The position numbers were made by a program, and so were the translations under genes. The notes under the pieces were generated by a model that was given only the letters and a program-made list of their open reading frames with translations, ran no database searches and had not been told where the DNA came from. From an uncultured Desulfovibrio sp. (GTDB lineage: Bacteria > Desulfobacterota > Desulfovibrionia > Desulfovibrionales > Desulfovibrionaceae): a DNA stretch of 5,576 nt. Positions 1 through 4,990 of the stretch are shown here, in pieces. Location of the stretch: the NCBI GenBank assembly GCA_900547595.1, contig URHE01000110.1, positions 1 through 5,576 on the forward strand. The letters run 5' to 3'. Each line of letters begins with the position of its first letter. Within the stretch, counting starts at the first letter, position 1.

Positions 1-376
1 GCACGAAAAGCCCCTTGACCCGGCACCAGGCCGGAGCGAGCACGGCCACGAGGTCCTCAAGGATCGTGTTGGTGATGCTTTCCATGAAGGACTGATGGTT
101 GCGGAAGGCGAACATGTAGAGCTTGAAGCTCTTGGACTCCACGCACCATTCGTCCGGGATGTATTCCACGCTGATGGTGCCGAAGTCCGGCTGGCCCGTC
201 ACCGGGCAGAGCGACGTGAATTCGGGAAACGTGATGCTGATCACATACGGCCGATGCGGATAGCGGTTGGGAAACGCCTCCAGCAGCGAGGCCCGCGGGC
301 CGTCCGTGACGGACGGCAGGGAACCGCCGCCGAGCAGGCGCAGGCCGGTAACGTCATCCCTGTCACGGCTGGACAT
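1..376 (-). CDS. queF: QueF, NADPH-dependent 7-cyano-7-deazaguanine (preQ0) reductase, partial
   Basis: This enzyme reduces the nitrile of preQ0 to the aminomethyl group of preQ1 with two NADPH, a cytosolic step of queuosine tRNA-modification synthesis. The visible 125 residues begin at the ATG read from 376, which follows a purine-rich AGGAGG Shine-Dalgarno on the minus strand. The catalytic region FTSLCPVTGQPDF contains the expected thioimide-forming Cys57 and the general acid Asp64, seven residues apart as in Bacillus QueF. The QueF signature ESKSFKLY lies at 80-87 and a substrate-binding Glu at 99. The early position of the cysteine fits the short, single-domain type of about 165 residues, so roughly 40 C-terminal residues lie left of the window. 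It is transcribed divergently from mqnP. No preQ1 riboswitch was recognised in the leader. The family call is very secure. Confidence 0.96.
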   Translation of the reverse strand, partial: MSSRDRDDVTGLRLLGGGSLPSVTDGPRASLLEAFPNRYPHRPYVISITFPEFTSLCPVTGQPDFGTISVEYIPDEWCVESKSFKLYMFAFRNHQSFMESITNTILEDLVAVLAPAWCRVKGLFV

Positions 377-442
377 GGCTCCTCCTCTTCCACTCCGGTT
401 TTGCCTTGGCTTTAATACTTTTGCGTTGGTGAGGCGCCTGTA

Positions 443-456
443 CGGTATGGATACCG
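443..456. promoter_or_regulatory. 14-bp operator-like palindrome upstream of queF
   Basis: CGGTATGGATACCG has two perfect 6-bp arms around a central GG and sits 67 bp upstream of the queF start. On the minus strand a TTGACG hexamer (473-468) lies just upstream of it, so it falls where a core promoter for queF could be, but no convincing -10 hexamer is spaced correctly. An operator role is inference only. Confidence 0.3.
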
Positions 457-460
457 CCGA

Positions 461-595
461 AATCCTCCGTCAAAAACAGCTCTTTCGGCGCTGGCTGCGT
501 CAGAAAAAAATTTTCTTGGTCGAGTACTTGAGTACACTCCCCGCGAAAATTTTTCTCTTCCTTGCCAGCGCCGAAATATCTTATTTTTTAGGATT
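461..595. repeat. Large imperfect inverted repeat in the queF/mqnP intergenic region
   Basis: Nested inverted arms are visible. TTTCGGCGCTGGC (483-495) is perfectly complementary to GCCAGCGCCGAAA (564-576). Inside it, 503-515 (a GA7T4C block) nearly matches the reverse complement of 545-555, differing only by two bases in the A-run. Outside it, AATCCT (461-466) pairs with AGGATT (590-595). The central loop has GAGTAC twice (522-527 and 530-535). Transcribed either way it would form a long hairpin, with T-runs following the main stem on both sides (584-589 on plus; 476-472 on minus). It is AT-rich compared with the flanking genes and has no coding potential. It could be a dispersed palindromic or MITE-like element, or a bidirectional terminator between divergent units. 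The structure is directly visible; the role is unknown. Confidence 0.7.
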
Positions 596-610
596 CTTCC
601 GGCACCAGCA

Positions 611-637
611 TCCGTCTGTCGCTTCGCTCCAGACGGA
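611..637. repeat. Short hairpin with perfect 8-bp stem
   Basis: TCCGTCTG (611-618) and CAGACGGA (630-637) are perfect reverse complements around an 11-nt loop. No T-run follows on the plus strand, and on the minus strand the T-rich stretch is not adjacent, so it is a poor terminator. The function is unknown. It lies between the large inverted repeat and the mqnP promoter. Confidence 0.5.
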
Positions 638-696
638 CTTAAGGATGTCTATCAACTGCATTATATAACAGGGCCTTTGCCTTCGGGCGCGGATGC

Positions 697-725
697 TTGT
701 AAGCTGTGGCGCCACACGTTATGAT
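697..725 (+). promoter_or_regulatory. Candidate sigma70 promoter of the mqnP-darP-araC unit
   Basis: A -35 hexamer TTGTAA (697-702) is separated by 17 bp from a -10 hexamer TATGAT (720-725), giving 4/6 and 5/6 matches to consensus. Transcription would begin near 732, giving a leader of about 70 nt before the mqnP ATG. The spacer contains the perfect palindrome described separately. The assignment rests on hexamer match and position only. Confidence 0.5.
705..716. promoter_or_regulatory. Perfect 12-bp palindrome inside the mqnP promoter spacer
   Basis: TGTGGCGCCACA equals its own reverse complement, and AA (701-702) and TT (719-720) extend the symmetry outward after a 2-bp mismatch on each side. 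It lies between the candidate -35 and -10 hexamers, the classic place for a repressor operator. The binding protein is unknown. The AraC-family gene at the end of the same unit is one candidate, but AraC-type sites are usually direct repeats rather than palindromes. Confidence 0.4.
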
Positions 726-790
726 GGCCGTTCTACGATATTCCGGCCCTGACGTCCAATGCCGCGCGGCGGACGCCGGGGGCGGCCTGC

Positions 791-794
791 GGAG
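791..794 (+). promoter_or_regulatory. Ribosome binding site fixing the mqnP start
   Basis: GGAG lies 7 nt before the ATG at 802. It supports that start over the in-frame GTG at 706, which would add 32 residues unlike the family and would fall inside the candidate promoter. Confidence 0.6.
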
Positions 795-801
795 CCTGAC
801 C

Positions 802-1665
802 ATGCGTACCGGTTTCGGAAGCTTCGGCGATATTTGCCGGATGATCAAGATCGAGCATTCCATCTTCGCGCTGCCCTATGCCTGGGCCGGGGCGGTCCTC
901 GCGGCGCGCGGCCTGCCGCCGTGGCGCGCCCTGCTCCTGCTCACCGTGGCCATGGTGGCCGTGCGTTCCTTTGCCATGACCTTCAACCGCATCGCGGATG
1001 TGCGCATCGATGCCGAAAACCCGCGCACCATGAACCGCCCCCTCGTCACGGGCGCCATTGGCATGGGACAGGCGCGGGCCTTCTGCGCCCTCATGGCCGT
1101 CATCTTCATCGCGGCCTGCGCCGGGATCAACAGTCTCTGCCTCTGGCTCTCCGTGCCCGCTCTGCTCTTCGCCGGCGCCTACAGCCTGCTCAAGCGCGTG
1201 ACGCCCCTCTGCCACTACTGGCTCGGCGCCACCCTCGGCCTGGCCCCGCTGGCGGGCTGGATCGCCGTCACGCCCGAAAGCATGGGCCTCGCGCCCGTGC
1301 TCCTCTTTTTCGCCGTGACCTTCTGGGTGGGCGCCTTTGACATCTATTACGCCTTTCAGGACCTGGACTGCGACCTGGCCCAGGGCCTGCATTCGGTGCC
1401 CGCCTGCCTCGGACCGGCCACGGCCCTGACGCTGGCCGGATTCTCGCACGCGCTCACGGTCATCTTTCTCACGCTCACGGGCATGGCGGCGGGGCTCGGC
1501 TGGCCGTGGTACGCCATCTGCGCGGGCATCGCCCTTCTGCTCGTGACGGAGCACCGGCTCATGCGCCCCGGCGACCTGCGCCATGTGAACACCGCCTTTT
1601 TCACCTTGAACGGCATCATCTCCCCCGTGGTGCTCATCGGCGTCATTCTGGGCCTGTATTTCTGA
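802..1665 (+). CDS. mqnP: UbiA-family prenyltransferase, menaquinone biosynthesis MqnP type
   Basis: This integral membrane prenyltransferase would attach the polyprenyl chain to the aromatic precursor in the futalosine route to menaquinone. The 287 residues open with the MqnP-like stretch RMIKIEHSIFALPYA (13-27). The first Mg-diphosphate motif is NRIADVRID (62-70), followed by NPRTMNRPL (73-81). The second is FDIYYAFQDLDCD (179-191), with Asp187 and Asp191, followed by GLHSVP (195-200). Hydrophobic helices fill the rest, consistent with the UbiA fold, and the length matches the family. Its motif wording is closer to MqnP than to the UbiA proteins of ubiquinone synthesis, and ubiquinone is not expected in this kind of organism. 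It is first in a three-gene unit, with darP 22 bp downstream. The alternative is another UbiA-family enzyme with a different acceptor. Confidence 0.88.
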   Translation: MRTGFGSFGDICRMIKIEHSIFALPYAWAGAVLAARGLPPWRALLLLTVAMVAVRSFAMTFNRIADVRIDAENPRTMNRPLVTGAIGMGQARAFCALMAVIFIAACAGINSLCLWLSVPALLFAGAYSLLKRVTPLCHYWLGATLGLAPLAGWIAVTPESMGLAPVLLFFAVTFWVGAFDIYYAFQDLDCDLAQGLHSVPACLGPATALTLAGFSHALTVIFLTLTGMAAGLGWPWYAICAGIALLLVTEHRLMRPGDLRHVNTAFFTLNGIISPVVLIGVILGLYF

Positions 1666-1687
1666 ACCCGCCCCCCAAGGAGGCCCC

Positions 1688-2260
1688 ATGCCGCGCAAGC
1701 GCGCCGCCCCCCCACCGGAAAACGACAGCCCGCAAAAGCCGAGCCGTTCCGCCAACAAGCGGGACAGCCACGCCCGGCAGGCCCTGGGCATGGAGATCGC
1801 CCGCCTCACCGCCGCCGAGCGCGCGGCCCTGCCGCTGACGCCCGAACTGGCCGAAGCCATGGACCTGCTGGACCGTCTCACCGATCACGAGGGACGACGC
1901 CGCCAGGAACAGTATATCGGCAAACTCATGCGCGAGATCGACACAACGGCGTTGCGGCGCGCCATGGCGCGGCGTCAGGCGGCCAATGCCGCCGCAGTGG
2001 CGCGCCTCCATGCCGCGGAGGACTGGCGTCAGCGCCTGCTGGAAGCGGCCGCCGCCGATGTGCCGCGCCTGCTTGACGAATTCCTGCGCGGCCTGGCGGG
2101 AACGACGCGCGAGGATGCGGAAACGGACGCCGGCCTGCGCCGCGCGGTGGAGGCCGCCAGGGCGGCGCGCGCCCGGGGAGACACCTCGCCCCGCGCTTCC
2201 CGCATCCTCTTCCGCCGCCTCGCCGACGCTCTGGATGCCAGCGGGGAGGCCGCCGTATGA
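1688..2260 (+). CDS. darP: DarP/YjgA (DUF615) ribosome assembly factor
   Basis: DarP-family proteins are small basic, alpha-helical proteins that associate with late 50S ribosomal precursors and help their maturation in E. coli. This 190-residue protein has a disordered basic Pro/Lys/Arg-rich N-terminus (1-30), then the conserved helical core with SANKRDSHARQALG (21-34). The family signature GRRRQEQYIGKLMRE (69-83) closely matches E. coli GRRRQLQLIGKMLRQ. The C-terminal SPRASRILFRRLADAL (167-182) corresponds to E. coli SARQIFQYLREL. The start is well set by AAGGAGG (1677-1683), 4 nt before the ATG. It lies 22 bp after mqnP, and its stop overlaps the araC start by 4 bp, so translation is probably coupled. 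The highly Ala/Arg-rich make-up reflects the GC-rich genome. Confidence 0.9.
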   Translation: MPRKRAAPPPENDSPQKPSRSANKRDSHARQALGMEIARLTAAERAALPLTPELAEAMDLLDRLTDHEGRRRQEQYIGKLMREIDTTALRRAMARRQAANAAAVARLHAAEDWRQRLLEAAAADVPRLLDEFLRGLAGTTREDAETDAGLRRAVEAARAARARGDTSPRASRILFRRLADALDASGEAAV

Positions 2261-3192
2261 GCGCCACCTCCTCCGCCCTCGCGCCTCTTGCCGCCACACT
2301 GGAACGGCTCGGCGCGCTCCTGTGCCGGGAACTGCCGGAGGATGGGCGCCGCGCCGCGCCGGACGGCCTGTTCTTCCTCGTGCGGCATGACCGGCCAGCC
2401 CTCGGTGGCCATTGTTTTGAAAAGCCTCTGGCCTCGCTCGTCGTCCAGGGAAGCAAGCGCCTCCTGCTCGGCTCGCGCGAGGTCCCCATCCATGCCGGGC
2501 AGAGCATGGTCGCTGCCGTGGACATGCCCAGCGCCACGCTGAGCATGGAGGCCACGTCCGAACGCCCGTTCCTTTCGCTGTTTTTCCTGCTCGACCGACG
2601 CATCCTGTCCGATCTGCTGTCCGAACCGCCCGCCGCAGGCGACGGCGATGCCGCCCCCCGGCATCCCCGCCCCGAAGCCGCGCGCGGGGCATCGGTCATG
2701 GACGCGGCGCCGGACTATGCCGATGCCATGCTGCGCCTGGCCGCCCTGCTGGAAACGCCGGACAGATTCGCCATGCTCGCGCCCATCTTCCTGCGCGAGC
2801 TGCATGGCCTGCTCCTGCTGGGGCCGCACGGGGGCGTCCTGCGCGAGCTGTATGCGCGGGGCAGCAAGAACCGCCAGATCATCGAGGCCATCGCCTACCT
2901 GCGGCGCGACCTCACCCGGCCCCTGCGCGTGGAGGATGTGGCCCGGGAAGCGCACATGTCCGTTTCCAGTCTGCATCGTCATTTCAAGGACGTCACCGGC
3001 TTCAGCCCGCTCCAGTTCCGGAAGAAGCTGCGCCTGCACGAGGCCCGGCGGCTCATGCTCACGGAAAACGAACGCGCCGCCACGGCGGCCGCCGCCGTGG
3101 GCTATGAGAGCGTGACCCAGTTCACCAGGGAATACAAGCGCATGTTCGGTGAGCCGCCGCACCGGGACATTGCCCGCCGCCGCGGGGAATGA
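2257..3192 (+). CDS. AraC-family transcriptional regulator with AraC_N domain
   Basis: This is a 311-residue DNA-binding regulator. Residues about 36-122 resemble the AraC_N sensor domain, with the landmarks EKPLASLVVQGSKRLLLG (55-72) and AVDMPSA (87-93). A low-complexity Ala/Pro linker of about 25 residues follows (123-147), longer than usual. The C-terminal AraC/XylS domain (about 207-305) has both helix-turn-helix units. The first is around LRVEDVAREAHMSVSSLHRH (223-242) and the second around VGYESVTQFTREYKRMFGE (281-299), the usual family signature. The ATG overlaps the darP stop (ATGA), and GGGGAGG (2243-2249) inside darP provides the ribosome site 7 nt upstream. It is last in the unit before a strong terminator. 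The ligand and targets are unknown. Relatives such as YqhC regulate oxidoreductase genes, but nothing here shows that. Confidence 0.92.
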   Translation: MSATSSALAPLAATLERLGALLCRELPEDGRRAAPDGLFFLVRHDRPALGGHCFEKPLASLVVQGSKRLLLGSREVPIHAGQSMVAAVDMPSATLSMEATSERPFLSLFFLLDRRILSDLLSEPPAAGDGDAAPRHPRPEAARGASVMDAAPDYADAMLRLAALLETPDRFAMLAPIFLRELHGLLLLGPHGGVLRELYARGSKNRQIIEAIAYLRRDLTRPLRVEDVAREAHMSVSSLHRHFKDVTGFSPLQFRKKLRLHEARRLMLTENERAATAAAAVGYESVTQFTREYKRMFGEPPHRDIARRRGE

Positions 3193-3197
3193 ACCCG

Positions 3198-3231
3198 AAA
3201 AGGGGCACCCCCGTGAGGGTGCCCCTTTTTT
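3198..3231 (+). terminator. Strong intrinsic terminator after the araC-family gene
   Basis: GGGGCACCC (3202-3210) and GGGTGCCCC (3217-3225) form a perfect 9-bp GC-rich stem with a CCGTGA loop, followed by six Ts (3226-3231). Four As (3198-3201) extend the pairing with the T-run. It begins 6 bp after the stop codon. It isolates the mqnP unit from the next gene. Confidence 0.93.
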
Positions 3232-3280
3232 CATCGGCGTTTCGCCACACTTCCGCGCCCGGCTCCTTCTGCGGATTCAG

Positions 3281-4453
3281 ATGGCAATGAAGCCGCAGAA
3301 TTTCCAGAGCGGATACCGGCGCCAGTTCGCCCATGATTTCGGCGATCGCTTCGTGCTGGACGAGGATCACCTCCATGATGGCGGCCCTCCCCCACAGCAT
3401 GACGCGGAGGCATGCATCCTCTGCAATGTCATTGAACGCCTCGAATTTCTCAACAGCCCCCTGCCGCCCCGCATACTCCTGGGCCCGGCGAGAGGCGAGG
3501 GGCCGGTCTCCCTGCGGGAGCCCGCCAGTGTCTATTTGCGGCAGCTCGGTGTCTATCTGCGTCCCAGTGATGTAATGTTGAGCCACAATGCCTATGTGGC
3601 ACTCTGGACGGCCTTTCAGGTAGGGTGTCCGGCGGGCAGCGTTCTGGGGGTGCCGATGCTTTCGTTCATGCCCCTGTTCCAGCAGCGGCTGGTGGCGACC
3701 AATGTGCGGCTGGTGCCGCTGGCAAGCGATAATTACGGCATCATCCCCGAAGCGCTGGAAAATGCGTGCAGAACCCAGGGCCTGAGTGTTCTCTCATGCT
3801 CCCCGGAGTGCGAACTGCCCACCACTTACAGGATGGGCGGCAAACGGCGTGAAGAGATAGCGGAACTGGCGAGGAAATACGACCTTACGGTCATCGAACA
3901 CAACTGGCTTTTACCCAACGGGGAGGAGCCGGATCTGCGCGCCCTGGCCATGTTCATTCCAGAGCGGACCATTTTTCTAGAGCACGGCTCCAAGATGTTG
4001 GCATGCGGCAACTTCTGCTCGTTTTCCTATGTGCCTGAAAGCCTGCGCGCCGACTTCGTCTACATGCGCAACCTCATCTGCGGGCCGCTGCCGCTGCTCT
4101 CGCGGCGCCTTTCCTACTTCTGGCTCAAAAACGGTTTCGTCCGCAGGGATTTTGCGCGAAAAAACGCAGAAATCGTGAAGAGGAATACGCTCATCAAGGA
4201 GGTACTTGATCCGTTGCCGGTCAGGATGAACAAATACGCGCGCTTTTGCTGGCTGCCCCTCCAGCGGGGGCAATCGGGCAACGAGATACGGAAAAGCCTC
4301 CAACGCCAAGGCGTCCTCGTTTCCACGGCCGAAAAGTTCCTCGTCGGTTCGGTCTGCAAGGAAGATGGCATCCTCATTGGGCTCGGCTACGAAGCCTCTT
4401 TCGCCAGGTTCGCGAAGGCGCTCTCCATCATCAAGCGAGAACTGACGCGCTAG
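3281..4453 (+). CDS. Degenerate PLP-dependent aminotransferase-like protein (fold type I, MocR-like core)
   Basis: This 390-residue protein follows the order of class I/II aminotransferase domains, most like the C-terminal domain of MocR regulators but without their GntR winged helix. GPARGEGPVSLREPASVYLRQLGV is spread over 68-91. The sheet core is at 120-175, SPECELPTTYRM at 174-185 stands for the usual N/H-Q-x-PTG loop, and EHGSKMLACGNF at 234-245 carries the likely Schiff-base Lys238. The pyridine-nitrogen aspartate and the following tyrosine of the VIEDDY motif are replaced (VIEHNW, 204-209), and the C-terminal carboxylate-binding arginine appears to be Gly367. Catalysis is therefore doubtful. 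The start is uncertain: ATG 3281 or 3287, both with poor Shine-Dalgarno. A GTG at 3149 would read through the terminator and overlap the previous gene, so it was rejected. No clear promoter was seen. Codon use is less GC-biased than its neighbours. Function unknown. Confidence 0.75.
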   Translation: MAMKPQNFQSGYRRQFAHDFGDRFVLDEDHLHDGGPPPQHDAEACILCNVIERLEFLNSPLPPRILLGPARGEGPVSLREPASVYLRQLGVYLRPSDVMLSHNAYVALWTAFQVGCPAGSVLGVPMLSFMPLFQQRLVATNVRLVPLASDNYGIIPEALENACRTQGLSVLSCSPECELPTTYRMGGKRREEIAELARKYDLTVIEHNWLLPNGEEPDLRALAMFIPERTIFLEHGSKMLACGNFCSFSYVPESLRADFVYMRNLICGPLPLLSRRLSYFWLKNGFVRRDFARKNAEIVKRNTLIKEVLDPLPVRMNKYARFCWLPLQRGQSGNEIRKSLQRQGVLVSTAEKFLVGSVCKEDGILIGLGYEASFARFAKALSIIKRELTR

Positions 4454-4479
4454 GCGCGCCGGAAGGGTTCGCGCCCCGC

Positions 4480-4866
4480 TCAGAACAGGCGCACTGCCGC
4501 CGCCTGCGGGCCGTAGCGGTTGCTGCCCGGCGTGCCTGGCAGGAAGAGCAGGGCGAGGCAGAACAGGTTGACGAGCGGTACGAAGAGCAGCAGCGCGAGC
4601 CAGCCGGACCGGTCCGAATCATGCAGGCGGCGCACGCTCACCGCCAGGAGCGGCGGCAAGAAGATAAAGGGCACATAACTCAGGACGAAATCAAGCAAAT
4701 TGATGTCGCCCCAATAGCGAATGAGGCCCACGATGCCCAGGCTCCAGAGAGTGGAGAAGAGGATATAAAAGGCGAGATAGACGAAAAACTCGCCGCGCGA
4801 GGCGCGCCCGGCGCCGCTCGCATACTTGCGGAAAATGCAGCTGGAAAGGACGTTGCCTATGGTCAT
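4480..4866 (-). CDS. DUF805 family small inner-membrane protein
   Basis: This is a 128-residue membrane protein of the YhaH/DUF805 family, whose biochemical role is not established. Family landmarks are GRASRGEFF (20-28), then three hydrophobic segments (about 27-50, 58-77 and 89-110). The signature RRLHDSDRSGW (79-89) lies before the last segment and GTPGSNRYGPQ (111-121) after it. The start is read from 4866, where AAGGAGG (minus strand, 4880-4874) lies 7 nt upstream. A longer frame to 4980 would add 38 residues unlike the family and run over the promoter. It converges with the aminotransferase-like gene, with 26 bp between the stops, and has a candidate promoter of its own in the gap after the exonuclease gene. 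Confidence 0.9.
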   Translation of the reverse strand: MTIGNVLSSCIFRKYASGAGRASRGEFFVYLAFYILFSTLWSLGIVGLIRYWGDINLLDFVLSYVPFIFLPPLLAVSVRRLHDSDRSGWLALLLFVPLVNLFCLALLFLPGTPGSNRYGPQAAAVRLF

Positions 4867-4873
4867 GAGCGTG

Positions 4874-4880
4874 CCTCCTT
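4874..4880 (-). promoter_or_regulatory. Shine-Dalgarno of the DUF805 gene, possibly held in a small hairpin
   Basis: On the minus strand AAGGAGG sits 7 nt before the ATG, an excellent site that fixes the start. Just upstream the leader reads CCTTCCCCGAAGGAGG, where CCTTC (4889-4885) can pair with GAAGG (4881-4877) across a 3-nt loop, covering part of the site. The stem is short, so the effect on translation is uncertain. Confidence 0.6.
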
Positions 4881-4950
4881 CGGGGAAGGGCTCTTTTTTC
4901 CCGCGGCAGGCATGAGTACTTCCACACCGTGCCGGACTTCTCTGTTGTGG

Positions 4951-4980
4951 AGAATACCTCCCCCCGCGGCGCCCGGTCAA
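4951..4980 (-). promoter_or_regulatory. Candidate sigma70 promoter of the DUF805 gene
   Basis: On the minus strand TTGACC (4980-4975) and TATTCT (4956-4951) are 18 bp apart, 5/6 and 4/6 matches to consensus. Transcription would start near 4944, giving a leader of about 78 nt. It begins 10 bp beyond the stop of the upstream exonuclease gene, suggesting the two genes are separately transcribed. No intrinsic terminator was recognised between them. Confidence 0.5.
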
Positions 4981-4990
4981 CTGGCGCGCC

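Noticed and set aside
660..665. Perfect TATAAT on the minus strand that could serve queF
   Set aside because: No -35-like hexamer is found at 16-18 bp, and it would require a leader of nearly 280 nt through the large inverted repeat.
267..668. 133-codon plus-strand frame running from queF antisense into the intergenic region
   Set aside because: The first part is antisense to queF and the rest reads through the inverted repeat; no family resemblance or ribosome site.
706..801. GTG start at 706 extending mqnP by 32 residues
   Set aside because: The extension overlaps the candidate promoter, does not resemble MqnP N-termini, and the ATG at 802 has a properly spaced GGAG.
733..1881. 382-codon minus-strand open frame opposite mqnP
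   Set aside because: It is antisense to a clear membrane enzyme, and its product is a Gly/Arg/His-rich sequence with no family character, as expected from GC-rich third-position bias.
1643..3234. Long minus-strand open frames opposite darP and the araC-family gene
   Set aside because: They mirror well-recognised genes and have low-complexity Arg/Ala/Gly-rich products without recognisable motifs or good ribosome sites.
4453..4475. GGCGCG/CGCGCC inverted repeat between the convergent genes as a terminator
   Set aside because: The stem is only 6 bp with an 11-nt loop and no T-run on either strand.
4877..4897. Plus-strand CCTTC-GGG-GAAGG hairpin followed by Ts as a terminator
   Set aside because: The stem is only 5 bp, the T-run is offset, and no plus-strand gene ends nearby; it coincides with the DUF805 ribosome site.
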